The position numbers and the translations under genes were made by a program. Below the pieces are notes generated by a model. It was not told the DNA's origin. It was given only the letters and a program-made list of their open reading frames with translations, and ran no database searches. From Ensifer sp. BR816 (GTDB lineage: Bacteria; Pseudomonadota; Alphaproteobacteria; Rhizobiales; Rhizobiaceae), in NCBI RefSeq assembly GCF_000378985.1, contig NZ_KB905370.1, positions 5,640,799 through 5,704,798 of the forward strand: 64,000 nucleotides of DNA, written 5' to 3'. Positions within the stretch are counted from its first letter, which is position 1; every line of letters begins with the position of its first letter. Positions 57,466-64,000 of the stretch are shown in pieces.

Positions 57466-58443
57466 ATGTCCAAGACGAGACTGCTCCTTTTGACGGCCGG
57501 CCTCACGCTCGCAGCAACCGGCATGGCTCACGCGCATGCGACCTTCGAGGTCGACAGCACGCCCAGCGAAAAGACGTTCAAGGCGATCCTGCAGGTGCCG
57601 CATGGCTGCGACGGCAAGGCGACGACCGAGGTGCAGGTGAAGTTGCCGGAAGGATTCGTCTTCGCCAAGCCGCAGCCGAAGCCCGGCTGGGAGCTCGAGA
57701 TCATCAAGGGCGACTACCAGAAGTCCTATGACAACCACGGAACCAAGGTTTCCTCGGGCCCGGTCGAAATCCGCTGGAAGGGCGGCAATCTGCCGGATGA
57801 ATTCTACGATACCTTCGTGATCCGCGGAAAGGTTTCGGGCCTCGACAAGGAAACGGTGCTCGCCTTCCCGACGACGCAGCTTTGCGGCGCGGACGCGAAG
57901 GTCGTCTGGGATCAGGTCCCGGCCGCCGGAGAGGACGCCCACGCGCTCGAGCATCCGGCACCGACGGTCACCGTGACGCCTGCAAGCGCGGAGCAGGCCC
58001 ATGCTGGGCACAGCGCTCAGCAGGCCGCGTCCGGTCCGGTCGAGGTCGGCGCTCTCGAAATCTCGGAGGGCGCGCTCAAGGCGATGCTGCCGGGCGCCAA
58101 GGTCGGCGGCGGCGGCTTTGTAGTGAAAAACGCCGGCAGCAGCGACGACCGGTTGATTGCTGTCGAAAGCCCAGCGGCCGGACGCGTCGAACTGCACGAG
58201 ATGGCGATGGAAAACGACGTCATGAAGATGCGCAAGGTCGACGGCGGCATCGTCATTCCGGCGGGCAAGACTGTCGAACTGAAGAACGGCGGTCTGCACC
58301 TGATGTTCATGGAGGTGGGGAAGCCCTTCTCCGAGGGCGACACCGTGCCCGTCACGCTCACCTTCGAGAAAGCCGGAAAGGTCGATTACGTCCTGCCGGT
58401 CGGATCTGCCGGCGGTGCAGCGGCCGGCCACAAGCATAAGTAA
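57466..58443 (+). CDS. DUF1775 (YcnI)-PCu(A)C fusion, copper chaperone
   Basis: A 325-residue periplasmic protein made of two copper-binding modules. The signal peptide ends AMAHA, leaving His24 as the likely mature N-terminus; YcnI/DUF1775 proteins bind Cu through such a histidine (about residues 24-150). A His/Ala/Pro-rich linker follows, then a PCu(A)C domain (about 190-315) with the motif ligands His244, Met255, His278 and Met280 in HEMAMENDVMKM and GLHLMFM. The PCuAC family gives copper to cytochrome oxidase. The tail ends GHKHK, a further possible metal ligand. Confidence 0.9.
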   Translation: MSKTRLLLLTAGLTLAATGMAHAHATFEVDSTPSEKTFKAILQVPHGCDGKATTEVQVKLPEGFVFAKPQPKPGWELEIIKGDYQKSYDNHGTKVSSGPVEIRWKGGNLPDEFYDTFVIRGKVSGLDKETVLAFPTTQLCGADAKVVWDQVPAAGEDAHALEHPAPTVTVTPASAEQAHAGHSAQQAASGPVEVGALEISEGALKAMLPGAKVGGGGFVVKNAGSSDDRLIAVESPAAGRVELHEMAMENDVMKMRKVDGGIVIPAGKTVELKNGGLHLMFMEVGKPFSEGDTVPVTLTFEKAGKVDYVLPVGSAGGAAAGHKHK

Positions 58444-58464
58444 GCCTTTCGGCTTGAAACTTCG

Positions 58465-58489
58465 GGAGCGGGTCGGAAGAACCCGCTCC
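58465..58489. terminator. Bidirectional terminator candidate
   Basis: GGAGCGGGT at 58465-58473 pairs perfectly with ACCCGCTCC at 58481-58489 over a 7-base loop. It lies between the ends of the copper gene and the convergent hypothetical gene, 22 and 6 bases away from their stops. No strong T-tract is present. Confidence 0.6.
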
Positions 58490-58494
58490 AACCG

Positions 58495-58875
58495 TCAGGC
58501 TCCTTGGATGAACTGGTCGAGCATGGCGGCGATTTCGTCGCCCTTCTCCTCGTCGTCGGTGACCGGTTGTTCCTCCCGGTCATCCCCGCGATCGCCGTTT
58601 TCCTCCTCATGCATGAATTCGAAGTAGCGGCGCAATGTCTCCGCCTCGCTCTCTTGCGGCGGACGCATTCCGGCGCTGATCAGCATCAGCGCCGTCGGCA
58701 GGGCACCCTTGGTCCTGAGGATTGCCGGCGCAAGAGCCGCTCGATCCGGCGGCCGCGCCGAGAGCAAGGTGATCGCCTCATCGGCCGGAGCATCGCCGCG
58801 CACGCGCGCGGAAGGCTTGACGGCCTCCGCCGCATAGGCTGCCGTCGTGGCTGAAACGGAAACGACCTGTGTCAC
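58495..58875 (-). CDS. Hypothetical acidic protein
   Basis: A 126-residue protein starting with a GTG at 58875. The first 60 residues are Ala/Thr-rich; the second half is strongly acidic (HEEENGDRGDDREEQP, TDDEEKGDE). No known family is recognised and there is no signal peptide. Codon use looks like its neighbours, which supports a real gene against the opposite-strand reading in the same place. GGAGGAG lies too far upstream (about 20 bases) to be a clear ribosome site, so the start is uncertain. Confidence 0.6.
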   Translation of the reverse strand: MTQVVSVSATTAAYAAEAVKPSARVRGDAPADEAITLLSARPPDRAALAPAILRTKGALPTALMLISAGMRPPQESEAETLRRYFEFMHEEENGDRGDDREEQPVTDDEEKGDEIAAMLDQFIQGA

Positions 58876-59104
58876 TTGCTCGCCTTGAAATACGCTCCTC
58901 CTTTCCTTTTGCCAGACTCCTTTTGCGGGCAGGTGAAGCCGCGCGGTCGGATTTTATTTGAATGCGAGTGTTTTTCCCGGCTCCGGCATCCCAGTCGGCA
59001 GTTATTTTTGCCTGTGCTGTCGGTTCACGCTTGGCGTCGTCGTCCTTGAGACATGAACACGCTCGTGCCCGGGCGGAGGTCGCTGACTGACAGGAGAATC
59101 ACAG

Positions 59105-60052
59105 ATGCTGAAAACGACGCTGCTCACGATATTCGCAACGGTCTTGAGCCTCGCATATGCGCCGGCGACGAACGGCGCGCAACCGGCGCAGAAAGTGGCG
59201 GAACAACAATCCATGCCGACGCCGAAGAAGACCGGCCATCTCGCGGTCAACGGCATCAATTACTACTACCAGGTCTATGGTGAGGGCGAGCCGGTGCTGC
59301 TTCTTCACGGCGGTCTCGGCATCATCGAGATGCTGGGACCGAATCTTGCGACATTGGCCGAAGGCCGCGAGGTGATCGGCGTCGATCTTCAGGGACATGG
59401 GCGCACGCCGCTCGGAAATCGGCCGATCGACCTTGCCGCGATCGGCGCCGACATGGGCGTGCTCGTGCGGCAACTCGGCTATCGTCAGGTCGACGTGCTC
59501 GGCTATTCGATGGGCGGCGGCGTCGGCATGCACATGGCGGCGCAGGCACCGGAGGCGGTGCGTCGACTGGCGATCGTCTCCGCTCCGTTTGCGAAGGACG
59601 GCTTCTATCCGGAGATGATCGCGGCCCAGGCGCAGGTCGGCGCCGGCATGGCCGCGATGATGAAGGAAACGCCTATGTACAAGTCCTATGCCGCCGTCGC
59701 GCCGGATGTCTCCGAGTTCCCGAAACTGCTGGACGCGATGGGCGAGTTGATGCGGCGCGACTATGACGCCTCCGCTGCCGTCGCCAAGCTCACCATGCCT
59801 GTCATGCTGGTCTATGGCGACGGCGACATGATCCGCCTCGAGCATTTTGTCGATTTCTACCACAGGCTCGGCGGCGGGCTGAAGGACGCCGGCTGGATGC
59901 GGGAGCACATGTCGAAGAACCGCCTGGCGATCCTCCCCGATCTCACCCACTACGACATCTTCGTCTCGCCGAAGCTGATCGCGGCGGTCTTGCCGTTCCT
60001 TAATGGCGAAACCGGCTCGAAAAGTTGGGCGGAAGAGGTGGATGCGAACTAG
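59105..60052 (+). CDS. Exported alpha/beta hydrolase
   Basis: A 315-residue alpha/beta hydrolase with a signal peptide (MLKTTLLTIFATVLSLAYAPATNGA). The nucleophile elbow is GYSMGGGV (Ser about 140), the oxyanion loop LLHGGLG, and the His near LTHYDIF. It should act in the periplasm; the natural substrate is unknown. The C-terminal tail ends with an acidic, Ser-rich stretch. It stands alone, with small lipoprotein genes following. Confidence 0.88.
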   Translation: MLKTTLLTIFATVLSLAYAPATNGAQPAQKVAEQQSMPTPKKTGHLAVNGINYYYQVYGEGEPVLLLHGGLGIIEMLGPNLATLAEGREVIGVDLQGHGRTPLGNRPIDLAAIGADMGVLVRQLGYRQVDVLGYSMGGGVGMHMAAQAPEAVRRLAIVSAPFAKDGFYPEMIAAQAQVGAGMAAMMKETPMYKSYAAVAPDVSEFPKLLDAMGELMRRDYDASAAVAKLTMPVMLVYGDGDMIRLEHFVDFYHRLGGGLKDAGWMREHMSKNRLAILPDLTHYDIFVSPKLIAAVLPFLNGETGSKSWAEEVDAN

Positions 60053-60198
60053 GCGGAGGGCGCGTCGCACCCGTCTTCTTTCGGCGATCTATGCCGCCGG
60101 TTGAGCGAGATGTACAATCACAGCCTGACGAAGAGAACGGGTGCAGATCCTGCGCCCTTGGAAGAGCATCGGTGAACTCGGTCAGGAGGGACGGGACT

Positions 60199-60336
60199 AT
60201 GCGTGCTTTGCTGCTGCTGATAGCACTTTCGACACTCGCTGCGTGCTCTCAAACGGGAAGGCCCCCCAGTTACAACTCTTATACCCCCGGCCAGGGCGAC
60301 TACTATCCGGGCATCATTCCGCCGACGCAGTTCTAA
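60199..60336 (+). CDS. Tiny lipoprotein, YYxGIxPP family (copy 1)
   Basis: A 45-residue protein, MRALLLLIALSTLAAC then a short mature part. The lipobox LAAC places the lipidated Cys at residue 16, leaving about 30 mature residues. These end in GDYYPGIIPPTQF. A paralogue lies 270 bases downstream (60605-60715) with the same order of features. AGGAGG lies about 11 bases ahead of the ATG. No known family; small lipoproteins of this size include entericidin-like proteins, but the sequence does not match them. Confidence 0.75.
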   Translation: MRALLLLIALSTLAACSQTGRPPSYNSYTPGQGDYYPGIIPPTQF

Positions 60337-60436
60337 AGCGCGTCGCATTTAAACCGAGCCATGCAACGGGTCTCAGGTCATTGTTTTGATGCATGTCGTT
60401 GTCCCGAAACCGCTCCACGCTTTCGGGCGACATGCA
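60337..60436. repeat. RIME-like palindromic intergenic repeat
   Basis: Following the lipoprotein stop is a sequence of the type found many times in rhizobial intergenic DNA. Its core is a hairpin: TGCATGTCG at 60390-60398 pairs with CGACATGCA at 60428-60436, and inner CCCGAAA (60403-60409) pairs with TTTCGGG (60421-60427). The GCATGTCGTT...GGGCGACATGCATTA pattern fits RIME-type elements of Sinorhizobium. It lies between two paralogous lipoprotein genes. Confidence 0.75.
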
Positions 60437-60604
60437 TTAGGAATCTTTTACTTGGCGATACAGATGCGGCGGAGGAGAGACCGCTTTTTGCCGATTGACG
60501 CTTGATGTTCGAAACATGCGGGGAGAGGACAGACAAGGAATTGATCCTTGGCGAAGGCCGGAATATCAATGGCGGTCAATCCTTTAGGAAAGGGACCGAG
60601 ATCC

Positions 60605-60715
60605 ATGCGCAGGATCCTATTCTTGCTCGCGCTTGCAACGCTCACGGCATGCTCGCAGACCGTCCATGTCGGCGGCGAGGGCGAGTACTACCAGGGCATC
60701 GTCCCGCCGCGCTGA
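60605..60715 (+). CDS. Tiny lipoprotein, YYxGIxPP family (copy 2)
   Basis: A 36-residue protein, MRRILFLLALATLTACSQT followed by GEGEYYQGIVPPR. The lipobox LTAC places Cys16, so the mature part is about 21 residues. It shares MR, LLAL, TAC/AAC, SQT and EYYxGIxPP/DYYxGIxPP with the copy at 60199. Such a short gene is easily missed; the signal peptide, codon use and match to the neighbour support it. A GGAAAGGGACCGAG lead lies upstream. No function is known. Confidence 0.68.
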   Translation: MRRILFLLALATLTACSQTVHVGGEGEYYQGIVPPR

Positions 60716-60915
60716 TCGTGGGACCACCAGGGGACGGTCGCCAGGTGAAAAAACTGAAGGGCGCTCGACCCTTTCGGGGAGCGCCCTTCCAACCCGGAAG
60801 ACGCGAAGGCGCCCGGCAACTGCCGGCGCACGGTCCTCGATACGGGTGGTGACCCATAGATGGGCGCGACCCGGCGTATTTCAAGGGATCATACCGGCAG
60901 CGTCCGCCAAAAGCG

Positions 60916-61344
60916 TCAAAAACGCTTCTTCAGGAAATAGCGCGGAATGGCGCCGGGTCCGCCTTCGAGTTCGTCGAAGAGCTCGAAGCCGAGTTTCTCG
61001 TAGAAGGGGCGAGCCTGGAACTCGAACGTATCCAGCCACAGGCCGATATAGCCACGCGCCTTGGCGATCTTCTCCGCCTCCTCCATGAGCCGCCGGCCAA
61101 GGCCTTGGCCGCGATACTCGTCCGGAATCGCGAGATACCTGACGAAAGCCCAACCATAGCCATCGGTCGCATAGAGCCCTCCGACGGCGGCGCCCGTTTG
61201 CGGATCGCGGACGATGACCGCAAAGCCCGGCTGGTCGACCATGCCGCTATTGTCATTGTTGTAGGCGTCCAGCGTCGCGACGATGGCGCGGACGTCGTCG
61301 GGGTCGGGGTTGTCGGAAATGATGTCGAGGATGGGAGCGGACAA
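60916..61344 (-). CDS. GNAT acetyltransferase
   Basis: A 142-residue GNAT enzyme. The acetyl-CoA loop is YRGQGLGRRLMEEAE (RxxGxG, about residues 78-92), preceded by VRYLAIPDE, and FQARPFYEKLGFELFDEL is typical of the C-terminal part. It transfers an acetyl group to an unknown amine, likely a small molecule or protein end. It is oriented away from the lipoprotein genes with no partner of its own. Confidence 0.9.
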   Translation of the reverse strand: MSAPILDIISDNPDPDDVRAIVATLDAYNNDNSGMVDQPGFAVIVRDPQTGAAVGGLYATDGYGWAFVRYLAIPDEYRGQGLGRRLMEEAEKIAKARGYIGLWLDTFEFQARPFYEKLGFELFDELEGGPGAIPRYFLKKRF

Positions 61345-61429
61345 GGCGATTCAATCTCGACTGGATGGAGTAGCGCTTGACCCGTCGATCATCAGACACC
61401 CGCGGGTGTCCGATGACAAGTTCGACCGG

Positions 61430-61594
61430 TCAGTAGGCCATGCGCACGCCGCCGGGCGTCGCGGCGCTGAAATCGGGAACGGGGTTTGGGCCGTACCATT
61501 GCGCATAGGTCGTGTTACCGGCACCGCCTGTGCTTGCGCATCCCGACAGGGCCACGGCCGCCAATGCCGCGGCGATCAGACGTTTGAGGGGCAT
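61430..61594 (-). CDS. Tiny lipoprotein, WYGP family (copy 2)
   Basis: A 54-residue protein, MPLKRLIAAALAAVALSGC, with the lipobox LSGC giving lipid-modified Cys19. The mature part contains GNTTYAQWYGP, PDF and PGGVR and ends in Tyr. It matches the 55-residue protein at 7875-8042 in order and spacing, so the two are paralogues. The start is ATG at 61594; longer in-frame readings upstream lack a signal sequence. It lies 85 bases upstream of the GNAT gene on the same strand. Function unknown. Confidence 0.8.
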   Translation of the reverse strand: MPLKRLIAAALAAVALSGCASTGGAGNTTYAQWYGPNPVPDFSAATPGGVRMAY

Positions 61595-61772
61595 GGAATC
61601 TCCGATTCTGATTCGTCTAACGGCCGTCACGTTGCGGGATTTGCTGCGGTCAGTCCATTGGTTTTGCATGGATCCACCTCGGCTTCTCGTTGCGTCCTGT
61701 TGTGAGCCGTCATGTCCATCCGCTTGTGGATATCGAAATGCCAGTTGCGTGACGAACCATGCAAGGAAAGGA

Positions 61773-61800
61773 AAGAGAGCGGCCAAGTGGCCGCTCTCTT
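61773..61800 (-). terminator. Terminator downstream of nrdJ
   Basis: AAGAGAGCGGCC at 61773-61784 pairs perfectly with GGCCGCTCTCTT at 61789-61800 across an AAGT loop. On the minus strand it is followed by TTTCCTTTCCTT, so it is a good terminator for nrdJ about 90 bases beyond its stop. In the other direction it faces no gene in the window. Confidence 0.8.
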
Positions 61801-61887
61801 GCTTTTCTGTGGGCGCAAAGCCCTCTGTGCCAGCGACTTACCTCAGGCAACGCCGCCGGCGGCAGGTGGTGGTACTAAACGAGGTAA

Positions 61888-64000
61888 TCAGCTGCACCCG
61901 CTCGTAGCACCACAAGTATCGCACTTCTCGCACGTGCCATTCCGCACCATCGTGAAGTTCTGGCACTCGGAGCACATGTTGCCGGTGTAGCCCTGCATGA
62001 TCGAGCGGGCGCGGCGTTCGGCTTCGACCTTCTTGGCTTCCGACTTGGCGGAAGCGGCTTCCGCGGCGGCCTTATCGGAGAAGAGGGCGGTCACCTCTTG
62101 CTCGACTTCTTCAGCGATCTCCTCGGCAAGCTCGGCGGCGCGCTCCTCATAGTCACGCTTGAAGGCGACGACTTCCGAGGTGGCGGTTGCCGGCTCGAGC
62201 TTGCGGACGGCATTGCCGCTGATCGAGGTGACCGTGGCGCCGCCGGAGGCGCGGGCCGGGGCGCCGGTCGAGGCACCCTTCGGCTCCGAGCGGTCGCCGG
62301 AGCCGCCAACGATCGACGGCTTGTAGCCGCGCGTCCAGCCGGTCGAGACGAGGTTGGTCTTGCCTTCCTGAATGCCGCGTCCGAGCGCCGTGTTGCTGAA
62401 GTCGGAGGTGTCGACATGGGCAAGGTCGTGGCGGCCGAGATAGGAGACGGCGAGTTCGCGGAACACGTAGTCGAGGATCGACGTGGCGTTCTTGATCGCG
62501 TCATTGCCCTGGACCATGCCGGCCGGCTCGAACTTGGTAAAGGTGAAGGCCTCCACATATTCCTCGAGCGGCACGCCGTATTGCAGGCCGAGCGAGATGG
62601 CGATGGCGAAGTTGTTCATCATCGCGCGGAAGGCCGCACCTTCCTTGTGCATGTCGATGAAGATCTCGCCGAGGCGGCCGTCGCCGAATTCGCCGGTGCG
62701 CAGATAGACCTTGTGGCCGCCGACGATCGCCTTCTGGGTATAGCCCTGGCGGCGGTTCGGCAGCTTTTCACGGGCGCGGATGACTTTTTCGATGACGCGC
62801 TCGACGATCTTCTCGGTGACGGCGACGGCTTGCGCGGCGGCCGGCGCCTGCAGCAACTCCTCGATCGCCTCTTCATCCTCCTCGTCCTCGATCAACGAGG
62901 CGTTCAGCGGCTGCGACAGCTTGGAGCCGTCGCGGTAAAGCGCGTTGGCCTTCAGCGCCAGCTTCCAGGAGAGCATGTAGGCGTTCTTGCAATCCTCGAC
63001 GGTCGCTTCGTTGGGCATGTTGATCGTCTTGGAGATCGCACCCGAGATGAACGGCTGGGCGGCCGCCATCATGCGGATGTGGCTTTCGACGGAAAGGTAG
63101 CGCTTACCGATCTTGCCGCAGGGGTTGGCGCAATCGAAGACCGGCAGGTGCTCGGCCTTGAGGAAGGGCGCGCCTTCGAGCGTCATCGCGCCGCAGACGT
63201 GGATGTTCGCCGCTTCAATGTCCTTCTTCGAAAAGCCGAGGTGCTCGAGCAGATTGAAGTCCATCGAGGCAAGCTGCTCGTCCGTGACCTTCAGCGTGCC
63301 CTTGAGGAAGTCGGCACCGAGCGTCCACTGGTTGAAAACGAACTTGATGTCGAAGGCGGACTTCAGCGCCGAATTGACGGCGTCGACCTTCTCGTCGGTG
63401 AAGCCCTTGGCCTTCAGCGTCGTCGGATTGATGGCAGGCGCCTGGTTGAGGTTGCCGTGGCCGACTGCATAGGCCTCGATCTCGGCGATCTGGCTTTCCG
63501 AATAGCCGAGCGTGCGCAGTGCCTCCGGCACGGCCCGGTTGATGATCTTGAAGTAGCCGCCGCCGGCGAGCTTCTTGAACTTGACCAGCGCGAAATCGGG
63601 CTCGATGCCGGTGGTGTCGCAATCCATGACGAGGCCGATCGTGCCGGTCGGCGCGATCACGGTCGCCTGGGCATTGCGGTAGCCATGCTTTTCGCCGAGC
63701 TCGACGGCGTTGTCCCAGGCGCTCTTGGCGTGGGCGATCAGCTCCTGGTCCGGGCAATCGGTGTGGATGAGTGCGACCGGGTTGACAGACAGGCCCTCAT
63801 AGCCGGCGGTCTCGCCATGGGCAGCGCGGCGATGGTTGCGCATGACGCGCAGCATGCTGTCGCGGTTCGGGGCGAAACCGGGGAAGGGGCCGAGCTTGGA
63901 CGAGATTTCCGCCGAGGTCGCATAGGCAACACCGGTCATGATCGCCGTCAGCGCGCCAGCGATGGCGCGGCCTTCGGCCGAATCATAGGGGATGCCGGAC
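61888..64000 (-). CDS. nrdJ: Vitamin B12-dependent ribonucleotide reductase (partial)
   Basis: The 3' part, 703 residues, of a class II ribonucleotide reductase; the reading frame runs through the window edge as [17 protein letters not shown]. Visible landmarks include [31 protein letters not shown] (active-site Cys region), [24 protein letters not shown] and the C-terminal Cys cluster [28 protein letters not shown]. It makes deoxyribonucleotides with adenosylcobalamin and needs no oxygen. The start, likely with a cobalamin riboswitch, is outside the window. In rhizobia it is the only essential ribonucleotide reductase. Confidence 0.97.
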   Translation of the reverse strand, partial: SGIPYDSAEGRAIAGALTAIMTGVAYATSAEISSKLGPFPGFAPNRDSMLRVMRNHRRAAHGETAGYEGLSVNPVALIHTDCPDQELIAHAKSAWDNAVELGEKHGYRNAQATVIAPTGTIGLVMDCDTTGIEPDFALVKFKKLAGGGYFKIINRAVPEALRTLGYSESQIAEIEAYAVGHGNLNQAPAINPTTLKAKGFTDEKVDAVNSALKSAFDIKFVFNQWTLGADFLKGTLKVTDEQLASMDFNLLEHLGFSKKDIEAANIHVCGAMTLEGAPFLKAEHLPVFDCANPCGKIGKRYLSVESHIRMMAAAQPFISGAISKTINMPNEATVEDCKNAYMLSWKLALKANALYRDGSKLSQPLNASLIEDEEDEEAIEELLQAPAAAQAVAVTEKIVERVIEKVIRAREKLPNRRQGYTQKAIVGGHKVYLRTGEFGDGRLGEIFIDMHKEGAAFRAMMNNFAIAISLGLQYGVPLEEYVEAFTFTKFEPAGMVQGNDAIKNATSILDYVFRELAVSYLGRHDLAHVDTSDFSNTALGRGIQEGKTNLVSTGWTRGYKPSIVGGSGDRSEPKGASTGAPARASGGATVTSISGNAVRKLEPATATSEVVAFKRDYEERAAELAEEIAEEVEQEVTALFSDKAAAEAASAKSEAKKVEAERRARSIMQGYTGNMCSECQNFTMVRNGTCEKCDTCGATSGCS

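Noticed and set aside
58504..58854. Plus-strand frame opposite the acidic hypothetical gene
   Set aside because: It is Arg-rich in the second half as expected for a shadow of the acidic minus-strand protein, and it lacks family motifs.

Overview
The window reads as chromosomal DNA of an alphaproteobacterium of the Rhizobiales, most likely Sinorhizobium/Ensifer or a close relative. The evidence is high GC coding sequence, a suf operon in the order desulfurase-B-C-D-S-T-A, a tandem glycine riboswitch ahead of gcvTHP, a B12-dependent ribonucleotide reductase (nrdJ), a LexA gene with a GTTC-N7-GTTC operator, and palindromic intergenic repeats of the rhizobial type. No phage, transposase or CRISPR array was seen. 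The genus is an inference from gene content and repeat style, not from a database match.

Layout. 0-2.5 kb: start of a cysteine-synthase-like gene leaving the window, an SDR, a paired SMR exporter (MdtJ/MdtI type), tRNA-Asn and a small membrane protein. 2.6-6.2 kb: a more AT-rich three-gene glycosylation cassette (GT2, methyltransferase, GtrA fused to a GT-C enzyme) lying between tRNA-Asn and tRNA-Cys. 6.9-8.4 kb: lexA with its SOS box, a 55-residue lipoprotein, tRNA-Ala. 8.5-10.3 kb: a saccharopine-dehydrogenase-fold oxidoreductase divergent from a TetR regulator across an inverted-repeat operator. 10.3-16.4 kb: a LacI-controlled catabolic operon (TIM-barrel isomerase, 2-hydroxyacid dehydrogenase, DUF2264 protein) divergent from an orphan sugar-type binding protein. 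16.5-22.9 kb: a LysR regulator and an iron-siderophore ABC importer operon that carries a MATE exporter gene. 22.9-36.3 kb: housekeeping and small genes (purB, rpe, PilZ, P1 peptidase with a binding protein, Nudix, RhlE-type helicase, M23 peptidase, DUF455, Bcp-like peroxiredoxin). 36.7-44.8 kb: a large AsmA/DUF3971 protein, tyrS, anmK, a membrane GGDEF protein, a hydrolase. 45.0-52.1 kb: the suf iron-sulfur assembly operon. 52.2-56.8 kb: gcvTHP under a glycine riboswitch. 57-58.9 kb: a copper-handling pair. 59-61.6 kb: a secreted hydrolase, three tiny lipoproteins and a GNAT. 61.9 kb to the end: the 3' part of nrdJ.

Several units work together: the suf genes form one cluster with a promoter carrying an Irr-like motif; gcvT, gcvH and gcvP are nearly contiguous and should respond to glycine; the LacI operon is a set of ATGA-coupled genes; the siderophore operon is coupled from binding protein to ATPase. 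The most unusual items are the fused GtrA-glycosyltransferase cassette, two families of tiny paralogous lipoproteins, the MATE gene inside an iron import operon, and a palindromic repeat that starts on the sufT stop codon.
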